From assembly GCA_902459845.2 (NCBI GenBank), contig CABPSV020000270.1, forward strand, positions 1-20,507: a stretch of 20,507 nt of DNA, given 5' to 3'. This DNA comes from Hepatocystis sp. ex Piliocolobus tephrosceles (Eukaryota; Apicomplexa; Aconoidasida; Haemosporida; Plasmodiidae). Below, one piece after another: positions 1-10,700 of the stretch (its first letter is position 1; the number at the start of each line of letters is the position of its first letter). Both the position numbers and the translations under genes were made by a program. The notes beneath the pieces are model-generated. The model was not told the DNA's origin, searched no databases, and was given only the letters and a program-made list of their open reading frames with translations.

Positions 1-66
<66 letters not shown>
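1..66. repeat. 66-nt poly-T run at the window edge
   Basis: An uninterrupted run of T opens the window. Together with the closing poly-A run it suggests that the contig was cut at homopolymers. The true length is uncertain because sequencers miscount such runs. Confidence 0.95.
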
Positions 67-118
67 CAGTAATTTTTTCTATCATATAGTTTTTTATGCA
101 GCTGTTTACTCTTGTTAT

Positions 119-211
119 TTATTTATTTCTTCATTTATTTCTTTATTTATTTCTTTATTTATTTCTTTATTTATTTCTTTATTTATTTCTTTATTTATTT
201 CTTTATTTATT
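119..211. repeat. 12-bp T-rich minisatellite
   Basis: About eight near-perfect copies of a unit read as ATTTATTTCTTT. It then degrades into plain TTTA repeats up to about 245. Twelve is a multiple of three, so the array stays open in several frames as Phe/Leu/Tyr strings; these are not genes. Confidence 0.85.
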
Positions 212-563
212 TTGTTTTTTGTTATTTATTTATTTATTTATTTACTTTTTTTTTGTTATTTATTTATCTGGTTACTTGTTTAGTTATTTATTCAGCTCGC
301 TGTTTATTTTTTTCTGTTTTGTTTTACTTTTTTTCTTTTAAGCTAATTTCTTTTTTTTTTTTTTTTTTTTTAGTAAATATATGGTTTCGATTAATCCTTT
401 ACCTTCATATTTACCAATTCATTGAGTTTTTTTTTTTTTCTTTTTTTTTTTTTTAATAATTTTATTATTATATATTTTATATTATGTTTTTTTATATTAT
501 AATTTTTATAACATGTAAATTAGAACATAATTTGAATAGTGTTTTTTATATTTATATTTTTTA

Positions 564-629
564 AATTTTTATTATAATTTTTATTATAATTTTTATTATA
601 ATTTTTTTTTTTTTTTTTTTTTTTTTTTT
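564..629. repeat. 12-bp AATTTTTATTAT repeat plus poly-T
   Basis: Three tandem copies of AATTTTTATTAT occupy 564-599 and run directly into a 28-nt T run at 602-629. No function can be read from it. Confidence 0.8.
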
Positions 630-1015
630 CTCTGCATTTATATAGTACATATTTACAAACTAAACATGTATAAAAAAATATATATTTATAAAATATACAG
701 ATTTAAATACACAATATAATTATAAGCTATAAAGGTATAAATGAACTAAACGCATAAATAATAACGGAACACGAAAGCTTCATTTTTCTTATACTATACA
801 TTTTGTTTAATTCAGAATTATCTTTATATATATTATATATGTATAAATATACTTACATGAATGAATATATACATTTATATATGTATATATTAATTTATAA
901 TAATATAAAAATAGTTATGGAAAACATATAAACATCTATTTAGTTGCTTTTCCTATTTTTATAATCATTCTTTTACTTCATTTTTTTTAAAAAAACATCC
1001 TAACCTTTTCAAAAT

Positions 1016-1140
1016 TTTTCGAAATTTTTCAATTTTTCGAAATTTTTCAATTCTTTTCAATTCTTTTCAATTCTTTTCAATTCTTTTCAATTCTTTTTAA
1101 TTCTTTTTAATTATTTTTAATTTTTTTCAATTCTTTTCAA
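1016..1140. repeat. Nested 9/10-bp minisatellite TTCTTTTCAA
   Basis: The array starts with alternating TTTTTCGAAA and TTTTTCAA units at about 1016-1050. It continues as nine head-to-tail 10-bp units at 1051-1140: the first four are exact TTCTTTTCAA, the next four vary by one to three bases, and the last is exact again. It is followed by a poly-T run. The pattern looks like a minisatellite grown by slippage and local duplication. Confidence 0.85.
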
Positions 1141-1758
1141 TTTTTTTTTTTTTTTTTTTTTTTTTTACTATATCTTTTATTCATTCATTTATTATATTAT
1201 TTACATTTCTCAACAGTATATATATTACGACCGCAAGTATTTTTTTTTTTTTTTTTTCCGTAAGAATTTGTTTTTTGCCTTTATGTAAATATATGAAGCT
1301 TCATATGTCAATCGTAAAAACAACACGTGAATTCGAGTTGAGATAAAAAAGTGAAAATGAAATAGTGTTATAATGAATAAATGTAATGAAGGAAAAAGAA
1401 GGTAGTGAAAACTTAAAGTATAATAAGAGAAAAATAGATAGGTAAATAAATAAAAAAATGAATAAAATGAAAAAAAATGAATAAGGTGAAAAAAAATGAA
1501 TAAGGGGAAAAAAAATGAAAAGAGCAGAAAGGGCTAAAAGGAAAGAAATGAAATAATAAAAACAAAAGAAAAACCTAAAGTTAAAAAGAATGAAAACATA
1601 AAAAATATATATTTTAAAAAAGGTAAACAATTATACATAAATTTTTTTTAAAAGGGGAAAATTAAATTTATACCTTCAGCAGTTAGTTTTTTCGATATAT
1701 ATGTACATTTTATAGAAATTTTGCTTATGCATGCTGTTAAGTATTTTCATACACATAG

Positions 1759-1764
<6 letters not shown>

Positions 1765-1792
<28 letters not shown>
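1765..1792. repeat. (AT)14 microsatellite
   Basis: A perfect dinucleotide AT run between ATAC and GTAC. It is typical of Plasmodium intergenic DNA and likely length-variable. Confidence 0.9.
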
Positions 1793-1796
<4 letters not shown>

Positions 1797-1965
1797 TAAG
1801 TAACCATCTACTTCACTATATTATATTTAACACTTTAAATATACATTTCCGAACGAAAGAAAATAAAAACATAATCAGTACACTCAACAGTTTAAAAATG
1901 TTACAATTAACTCTATGATATTCTGAACCATCAAAAGCAATCTACAAATATTAATGCAACTTGTT

Positions 1966-2180
1966 CAAAAAAATAAAAAGAAGCCAAAAAAAATCCAAAA
2001 AAAGCCAAAAAAATAAAAAGAAGCCAAAAAAATCCAAAAAAAGCCAAAAAAATCCAAAAAAAGCCAACAAATAAAAAAAAGCTAAAAAAACAAAAAAACT
2101 AAAAGAACTTAAAAAAAGCCAAAAAATAAAAAAAAACCCCAAAAAAGTCAAAAAGGATAAAAAGATATAAAAAAGCAAAA
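1966..2180. repeat. A-rich degenerate repeat of AAAAAAGCC/AAAAAATCC
   Basis: About 210 bp built from A runs of 5-8 nt separated by GCC, TCC or TAAAAAGAAGCC. The local period varies between about 9 and 27 bp. Read on the minus strand it gives a Phe/Leu/Trp-rich frame that is a composition artefact. Confidence 0.8.
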
Positions 2181-2798
2181 TTTTCAATTAAACAGGGTAC
2201 GTGTTTATATATATAACTTTGTTACATTTTGTTTGTTCTATTTTTAAATTATTCTAATTATTTAGATTTTTTTCTTTTATATGGAAGTATTTTACTATGA
2301 AAGAAAATAAATGAAACTGTAAAAGCGGAATAAACATGTTTATCTTTGCTTACATGAACAATTTACATATTAATATACCACAATTTTTATTCTATTTTTC
2401 CTTTTTCTCTTCCGCTTGTGCTTTTTGCATACATCACGTTTCAGTTAAATAATATTGAAAAAAAAAAAAAAAAAACTTTATAAATATTATACGCAAGCAC
2501 ATGTAGACATATATACTTATATACATATAGCTACGACATAATATTAAAATTGCATAGACAAATATTTATAAGTTTTGTAATATAAAAACATTTTGTCCAA
2601 TTTTTTTTTTTAAATAAAACATTCGTTAAAAATTTGTTGTATAACATATAAATAATTAAAATATGTTTATTATGTGAAACAGCAAACAAAAATTTTAATA
2701 GTTTTAGGATTGTATTCATAATAGTGATTCATTAATTTTCTTTGAGCGAATAGTAATAATTAAGCATAACTACGATTTAGCCGATTATATGTTTACAC

Positions 2799-2824
2799 AT
2801 ATATATATATATATATATATATAT
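2799..2824. repeat. (AT)13 microsatellite
   Basis: A perfect AT dinucleotide run, ending four bases before the AGTGAAAGCGG sequence that leads into the left arm of an inverted repeat. Confidence 0.9.
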
Positions 2825-2833
2825 GCAGTGAAA

Positions 2834-2908
2834 GCGGAAAATATGTTAGTGAGTAGGCACTTATATTTTATATGGGTTTTATTTGTTTTTTTTCTGCATA
2901 TTTTCCGC
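2834..2908. repeat. 12-bp perfect inverted repeat with 51-nt spacer
   Basis: GCGGAAAATATG at 2834-2845 is the exact reverse complement of CATATTTTCCGC at 2897-2908. Each arm has five G/C pairs, which is unusual in DNA this poor in G+C. The RNA could form a stem-loop with a 51-nt loop. No known RNA family is recognised. Confidence 0.6.
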
Positions 2909-3448
2909 ATTTTTTTTTAAATTATGTACAAAAAAGATATAGAAATATAATATATATATTACCTTGTATATTCGTTACTAAAAAAAAAAGTATTATTATG
3001 CATAAATATGGAATATAATATTATAATTATGTGAATTTTATTTTAAATATTATCACGTTATCACATGTTATTGTTTTCTTCATTAATAAAAAAAAAAAAA
3101 ATTGAAAACTCATAACGTGTAATATGTTTACAAAAATGAGTGAAGAAAATAATTATTAACATAATGGAAGACATTATGTATGTTAAAATTTTATGTGACA
3201 CAATTAATAAGACATATTATCAAAAATGTAGAAGAATAAATCTACATTTTTTTTTTTTTTTTTTGATGTTTAATATAAATGAGCTCGACACAAATAAAAT
3301 TTATTAATAGTGTTTTTGGAATGTCTTGCTTTATATGCACACAAAATTAATAAGTCTGATTTTACATTCTGTAATAACTGTATGATATGACATAGTAAAC
3401 AAAACAAGAGTGTATTACACAAATATACATTCTATAAAAATATAACGT

Positions 3449-3449
<1 letters not shown>

Positions 3450-3517
<68 letters not shown>
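3450..3517. repeat. 68-nt poly-T run
   Basis: The longest homopolymer in the window, about 1.2 kb upstream of the large gene. Such tracts disfavour nucleosomes and are common in Plasmodium intergenic DNA. Any open frame over it is poly-Phe and spurious. Confidence 0.95.
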
Positions 3518-3518
<1 letters not shown>

Positions 3519-4004
3519 TTTTTAATGTATATACTATTTAGTTGGCTATTATTATGCTGTCATGCTATCTTTTTTTTTTTTAAGGCTCTACAGGGTATAT
3601 ACATTAAATTGTCCAATTTTTTTTCACCATTTTTTTCACTATTCTTTTGTATTACATACACTATATATCTAATTGTTAAAAAAAATATAAAAAAAATTTT
3701 AAATTAATAAAAGGGTGTAAATATGTAAAACACTACATGTGTAAATACGTATACATGCTTACATATGTGTGTATAGGTATATACATATAAATATGTATAC
3801 ATAAACATTGTGTTTACATTTACATGAACAGATCTTTCATTCACGTTACAAAAGTGTTAACATATAACATACTTTTTTAATCAACTACACATACCAATGT
3901 TTATGTCTTAAAAAAAAAAAAAAAATACTACAACAACAAATACTAGTACTAGTAAACGTAATTTTTTAAAATTTTTTTTCACCCTTTTGTTTACATGCTT
4001 AAAG

Positions 4005-4051
<47 letters not shown>
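4005..4051. repeat. 47-nt poly-A run
   Basis: An uninterrupted run of A on the plus strand, about 700 bp upstream of the large CDS and opposite in strand sense to the poly-T run at 3450. Confidence 0.95.
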
Positions 4052-4052
<1 letters not shown>

Positions 4053-4068
4053 AAAAATGTTTCAAAGC

Positions 4069-4129
4069 TATTTTCCCTATTTTCACTATTTTCATTATTT
4101 TCACTATTTTCATTATTTTTACTATTTTC
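4069..4129. repeat. 9-bp minisatellite ATTTTCACT/ATTTTCATT
   Basis: About six alternating 9-bp units sit immediately after the poly-A run. No function is evident. Confidence 0.75.
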
Positions 4130-4446
4130 TTTTTTAAATGTTATGATATAATGCTTAAAACTTTATTTATTACAATAAAAACTTTTGTTCTACATTTATT
4201 TTTTTTTTTTTTTTTTTATAAATAATATGTATACGGCGTCTATGTGAACTATATAATTGACTTGGAAATTCACTTTATGCAACATACGTCTATTGTTACA
4301 TATGTGCTCTTTTTGCTGCTAACCAACACGAGCTGATACTTTTATTTTTTTCTAACATTTACATTAGTAAATAATTTTTTTTTTTTTTTAATTTTTTTGT
4401 TTGTATTGATAAAAAAAATTGTCTTTCAAAAATAGAGGTATATACA

Positions 4447-4488
4447 TTATATCTTTTTTATTATATCTTTTTTATTATATCTTTTTTA
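4447..4488. repeat. Three copies of a 14-bp unit, TTATATCTTTTTTA
   Basis: Three exact head-to-tail copies lie about 260-300 bp before the start codon of the large gene, inside the likely promoter or 5' UTR. They could be a simple slippage product or tandem binding sites; sequence alone does not decide. Confidence 0.85.
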
Positions 4489-4694
4489 TTATATAATTTG
4501 AAAAAAAAGAAAAAAAAAAAAAAAATGTGCAACACTTTATTTTGAATGTAGCAAGTTGATAATCAGAGTTAAGTTAAGGCTATTACTTATACAGGTAGAT
4601 ATAAAAAAGACAAACAGGGGGTAAGTACTATTTATATATGTTACAGCTAGTACAACATCATACCGTATTATATACTTTTTAGTAGGTGTATATC

Positions 4695-4730
4695 ATGGAC
4701 GATTGTATGTGCCGCATATGTTTACCCTAA
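4695..4730 (+). promoter_or_regulatory. Short upstream ORF before the G377-like start
   Basis: An 11-codon ORF (MDDCMCRICLP, then TAA) starts 55 nt before the main ATG. It is in a different frame and ends 19 nt before the main ATG. If it lies in the mRNA leader, scanning ribosomes would meet it first, so it could lower translation or make it conditional. Whether it is transcribed is unknown. Confidence 0.45.
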
Positions 4731-4749
4731 CAAAAAAAAGAATTTCAAT

Positions 4750-7700
4750 ATGAAAGTAATTTCATTTGTTTTTCTTTTTTTACTATTTTTTTTTCACTGT
4801 AAATGTGATCGTAACATAGTTTTTAAGGATATACTAAATTTTTTGAAACAGAGTAAGATAGTACCAGAATACATACCTGATGAGTTGACAGAACATGTAT
4901 ATTTAATAGCACCTTATTTGATTTATAATTGCTATGAAACTAAATGTTTTTTACACAGCGACTATGATACAACACCATCAGCAAATAAAAAATTAAAAAT
5001 CTTGCCACCTTTTAATGATCAAAATGATTCAAAATACAATAAAGCTATAGAAGACATAAAAAAAGGAATTATGGATGATGAATTCGAACTAGAAAATGAA
5101 AAAGCGAAAAAAGAAGAAGCAGAAAGTATAAAAAAAGAAAAAGAAGAAGAAGAAGAAGGAGAAAAAGAAGAAAAAGAAGAAAAAGCAAAAAAAGAGGCAA
5201 AAAAAGAGAAAGAAGCTGAAACAGTACAAAAAAAAGAGGCAGAAACAGTACAAAAAAAAGAGGCAGAAACAGTACAAAAAAAAGATGCAAAAAAAGAGAA
5301 AGAGGAAGAAGCAGAAACAGTACAAAAAAAAGATGCAGAAAAAGAGAAAGAGGAAGAAGCAGAAACAGTACAAAAAAAAGAGGCAGTAAAAGAGAAACAG
5401 GAAAAAGCAGAAGACTTGTTTATAATAGACGAAATAAAAAAAGAAAAAGAATTAGGAGATAAAATAAGAAAAGAGAAAGATGAAATAAAAGCACAAGAGC
5501 AAGAAAGAGAAGTAAAAGAAGAAAAAGAAGCAGAAAAGGAAAAAGAAATTATGATAGAGAAATCAAAAAAAGAAGTAAAAAAATATGTTGACAATCTTAA
5601 GGTCGGAGAAAGTTTCGATAACAGCTGTTTAAATTTTATAAAAACACAGAAGGAAAAAAACAGAAAAAATTATTTAATTAATCACATATTTGAAAATTCA
5701 CCTATATTAGAAAGTACTAATGATAATATATATGTTTATGCTTCTGATGATAGTGATAAAAATGAAAAACATGGTATGGTAGCTAAAAAATATGGTGTGG
5801 TAGGTAAAAAACATTACGTTACAACTGGTGCTGTAGCAGGTGTTATGGATGAAAGTCAACAGAATATAAAAATAAGAGGACAAAACAAAGAAGAAAACGA
5901 CGAAATAATTGATATAAATTTATTAAAACCAACTATTCAAGAATTAACAGAAGAAAATAAAAAAAAAAATAAAACGCTTCAATATTTTAATAATGATATT
6001 GCTACTAAATATGATATACCTTATCTTATAAAATATAAAGAATTTTTTATGGATCTAGATGATAGGTGTAATTTAAATACACATATAAACAATATATTGG
6101 ATAGTGCATACAATAAACTAACATTGTTACATGAAAATAAAACGGTACACAACATTAACATTTTTTCAAAAAATGAAAATTTTTTACATGCAATACATGT
6201 ATTGTTACAAACAAATGATAAAAATAAAATTTATAAAATTAATCATCAATTCAAATATGTATTATCACCATTTTTAGAAGTTATATATAAACATATTAGT
6301 GATGATTTAAAAACATATGTCCAAAACCTTGGTTATAATGTTAAAAACTATTTTTTATCACCTGCTTATTTTTCTTTAAATAATTATTTATCCGAATTCT
6401 TTTTTGTGAATAATGAAAACAAAAACTACCATACTAATTTTGAACATGCCTTTAATAAATTATTAAATGAAATTTATAAAGATGTTGGAACTGATGAACA
6501 TGACAATTCTAAAATGGGTGAAAAATCACATAAACATAATAACAGTAAATTGTCGATTGATAAAATAAATAATATTATTAAAAAAATATTATTCAATAAA
6601 AATTTAGATCTTATAGATATAAAAAAGGTTCGTGAGTTATTACAAACCAATCCATTATTAAATTGGACAGAACAAGATATAATTGAATATTCTGTTAAAT
6701 TATTAAAAACATTCAATATTCCTATACCTCCTAGACATCTTGCAACAATTTTTGTATACATTTTAGAAAAATTAAAAATACCAGTATTAAAAGATTATAC
6801 ATCAAGTACTTATGTTCATGTATATGACTTATTTATTGAAAACAATGATTTACTATTACATATGGAGGCTTTATATAAACACATTTTTAATGTTTTCTTT
6901 ACTGAAAATAACTATAATACATTATCAAAAGAAATAGAATATATAAATTCTGTTAAAAAAGAAAATATTAAAATTATCAATGTATCAGATATATTTCCAC
7001 AATCGTTTTATTCAAATTTAGAAACTACATATGACTTGTTATCATACCAACATGGTTTAATCATTTTTCATAACACCTATAATACGCTTATAAACTTTTT
7101 AAAAAAAAAAAACCAATTTACTAATCTTTTTAATTCCACACATAAAGGACACAAAATTACTAAACTAGATCAATTTATTAATGAACTTCTTAAATTATCC
7201 AAAGTAGGTCCTTGGAGTGGGTTATCACATGGTGTTAGTAGCGATAGTAGTAGCGGTGAAGATAGCGGTAGTGTTAGTGTTAGCGGTAGTGTTAGTGTTA
7301 GCGGTAGTGATAGTGGTAGCGGTAGTGATAGTGGTAGCGGTAGCGATAGTAGTAGTGATAATGGTAGTGGTAGCGATAGTGGTAACGGTAGAGATAGTGG
7401 TGACGGTAGAGATAGTGGTAGCGGTAGCGGTATTAGCAGTGAACGTGAAAATAGGCAGAATATAATTACTGGAAGGTTACTTATCGAAGAGGAAGCAAAT
7501 CCAAATGCAGATATAATACCCCCTACTAATACACACGAACAAAGTAGAAAAGTATCAAACTGGGTTACTAAACGCAACGGAAGATTATTAAGCGAATCAT
7601 ATATAAGTAACACAATAAACAAAACTAATAAAAAAATGCCAAGTATATATACGTCTGGTGTGTCTACATTAGACCTTGGTGTTGATTCATTAAGTGGAGA

Positions 7701-10700
7701 AGAGGGTTCTAAAATGAGTGATGATATACTAGATCAACAAGTAAACATAGATACAGACACAGAACACATTGTATATGAAGATAAAATACCTGCAGAAGTG
7801 TTATATAATTTTATAAGCCATTTTTCCAAATTAAATATAAACAAGTTTAATAATTTTTACACGTATTATACATCCATTAATGAATTAAAAAATGAAAACT
7901 TAGAAGAAGCAAAAAATGAACTTATAAAAGAAAGACAAGAACGATTTAATATTCGAGAAAATGAAAAAAAAACAAATGAAACATTACAATATGATGAAGA
8001 ATCTATTCATGTCCTTACTCATTTTGATAAATTAATAAAAGATTTAAAAAGTAAACTTACCCTAAATTTGGAAGATATTATCAATGAACACGGTTATGAT
8101 TTATCAACATCTTCGACAATACCATCATTAACACGACAAAAAACATCACCACCAAATAATATTTTACTATTTTTTGAAGGAGACGAAGAATTATTAAAAC
8201 AATGGAAACATATGCAATCTGAAAATGCAATAAAAACAGACGAATTTAAAATATTAATTTCAAATTATATAACAACTAGAATAAACCATGCATTAAGTAA
8301 AAATATTGATAAATTGAAATTTTATATTGCAAAATTTTATGATTCTATGAAAACTTTTTACTCAGAAAAAACAGATATAAATTACAATGAAACAATTAAT
8401 AAAATGCATGAAGAAATTCTTACAACTAATTCTGATTTGTTTAAATCAATTTTTCAAATTCTTAACAATTTTACATCTCAAAAAATAACATCAAATAAAG
8501 ACACAACTTTAAAACAAGATATTCAAGACATACTAAATAAATTCGAACAAAAACAAAATGGACAAACTATAACATTTTATGATAAATATTTTAAAGATAT
8601 GCAAATGTTAAAAAAAAATCTTATTATTAAATTATCAACTGAACAAATTGAAGAATTTACTAAACAAGTAATCGAACAAACATCATCTATGCATAAAACA
8701 ATTAAACATATATATAACCATATCATTAATTTAACAGCGAAAAATTTAACATCTGATGAGGCTAACTATGCTAAAAAAGCTATTACAAATATATATAAAG
8801 AAAATATTCTAAGTGAGAATGGACATTTTTTCAACCAAATCAACAAAACGTTAGCAGATGTACTTACAAATATTGAAAAATTTTTATATTTACATTATAA
8901 AGATGTACTAACCAATTTATATAAAAAACAACAAACAGTTATGACAGTAACAATAATTAATATTAGAAAAGCTCTTACAATACTTCGCGATTATATATAT
9001 ACCTTTCTAACTACAGAGAAAGTTTACAAATTGCATATAATGAAAAGTGAATCAAACATTATGAAAGAAATTGATTGGGATAAACAAAATTTGGATATGT
9101 GTTTAAAAGCACATGAAGATGAATTTTTACGTATTTTATCTACAGGTTATCAAGCAGAAGGTTCCACGATAGATTTAGGGAAAGGGACTAAAAACATAGG
9201 CGGTATGACAAACAGATTTAGAAGCATTATGTCGGATACTGATAACGAGGTAGATAAAAAGCAAACAATAGCAGATATAAGTACTGAGATTTCAGATATA
9301 AAAGAAGAAACTTTGGATAGTGAGGAAGACCCATTTGATGTGGAGAAAGGATGGATTATGCAACAAGAAATGCCAGAAATGCATCAAAGTATGATACAAA
9401 TAAATCATGAACAAGTCAACTTTAATTATGGAGAAAAATCAAAAAAAGAGATAGAACAATATGAACAATATCAAGTAGAGAATATAAAAAATTTATTAAC
9501 AGAACAAGAATATTTATATACTGAGCTAGAAAATAATATTCTTAGTGTTGAACATATGTTTGTTGAATTCGAAATAAAAATAATGAAACAATATATACAA
9601 AGCAAACATAAATCAAATAAATTAATTTATGGACAAGAACATATTTTTCAATTATATCAACAAATTGAAGAATTTATGATAGATTTGAATATAGAATCAT
9701 TTGTATTGGAATCGAAAATGAAAGAAACACAAACCATTTTGAATATTCTACTCAATGATGTATCCTATTTCAATTATGAACAACATATAATACAACATTT
9801 GTTTAAACAAAATAAATTAAAACATGAAGAATATGTACATATGAATACTAATATAAATACAAAAATTGAAAAAGTAAAAACACAAATAACATCATTAAAA
9901 GTTCATTTAAATAAGTTAAAGTTAAAATTGAAAATTAATTCGAGAGATATAAATTATATGATAACAGATACATACACTGATCCACCAAATACTATTAAAG
10001 ATATCCTTCATACACCATTTAAATCAAATCCACAAAACGTACCATTCAATTTTTTGTTAATGGAAAAAATATTAAATATTAGAGCTTTCAATTTTGTTTA
10101 TAATAATTTTATTAATTCATTAAATCAATCAGTTGTAATGAATGAATTATTTTCCTTATCTTCTGCAAATCATTATATGAACATAATTAACATTGAAAAA
10201 GATTATAATTTACATTTAAATATATATAAACAACCTTACATTAATATATATTTACAAGACTTAATAGATTTCCAAACTGATTTTAACCACTTCGTAGAAA
10301 ATATAAAAAAAAATGCACTTTCACTTTTTATTACAAAACATAACAATAAATTAAAAACTACCCACACAAATGCTCACATAAATTCCCATACACATGCCAC
10401 TTCACCTACCACTTCACCTACCACTTCAAAATCAAGTTTAGAATCCAGTTCAGGTACAAAAACCAAAAAATCACACACTTCCAAAAAAATAAAAATATTA
10501 GAAAAATTAAAAGATTTAGAAAAATGTATTATATTGATTGATAATTATATTTGTAAAATTGAGAACAGCGAATCTTTGCATAATTATGTGATTCAAAATA
10601 AAGAAGAGAAAAAATTATCTAACGAATGGCATGATACGAGTATGATAATGGGATGTACTATTTATTATGTATATAAGCCATTTGACCAAATACTGTTTAA

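Larger units (their letters stand above)
67..3449. other. Gene-free A/T-rich intergenic DNA
   Basis: I see no credible gene in these 3.4 kb. Open frames are short and consist of Phe/Leu/Tyr or Lys/Asn strings imposed by T-, A- or AT-rich tracts. They lack varied composition, and I see no domain, signal peptide with a mature chain, or splice-linked exons. The stretch holds the minisatellites listed separately, several poly-T runs (for example 602-629 and about 1140-1166), a purine-rich patch at about 1320-1620, and one inverted repeat at 2834-2908. An unrecognised ncRNA or small multi-exon gene cannot be excluded by eye. Confidence 0.7.
3518..4749 (+). promoter_or_regulatory. Presumed promoter and 5' UTR of the G377-like gene
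   Basis: This stretch has no gene of its own and lies directly upstream of the large CDS, so it should contain that gene's promoter and leader. It holds a 47-nt A run, a 9-bp minisatellite, a triplicated 14-bp T-rich unit and several poly-T tracts. GTAC cores of the type bound by the gametocyte regulator AP2-G occur at 4625-4628 and 4650-4653, but four-base sites are expected by chance. I looked for the female-gametocyte ten-base element TGTRNNYACA and found none. No transcription start can be placed from sequence alone. Confidence 0.45.

Noticed and set aside
96..456. Plus-strand Phe/Leu/Tyr open frames
   Set aside because: They are translations of a 12-bp T-rich minisatellite and poly-T runs in overlapping frames.
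1301..1630. 109-codon minus-strand Phe-rich frame with a membrane-protein look
   Set aside because: It is the complement of a purine-rich low-complexity patch, and the hydrophobicity comes from composition only.
1728..1733. TGCATG motif (ApiAP2-type), also at 20391-20396
   Set aside because: Six-base matches occur by chance at this scale, and neither lies near a gene start.
5019..5594. 191-codon open frame on the minus strand opposite the Lys/Glu repeat
   Set aside because: It is a Phe/Ser string forced by the GAA/AAA codons of the real gene, with no independent protein-like features.
7170..7622. 150-codon minus-strand frame and an 82-codon plus-strand frame over the Ser/Gly/Asp repeat
   Set aside because: Both stay open only because the 6/12-bp repeat lacks stops in those frames; they read Leu/Pro and Val/Ala monotony inside a much longer gene.
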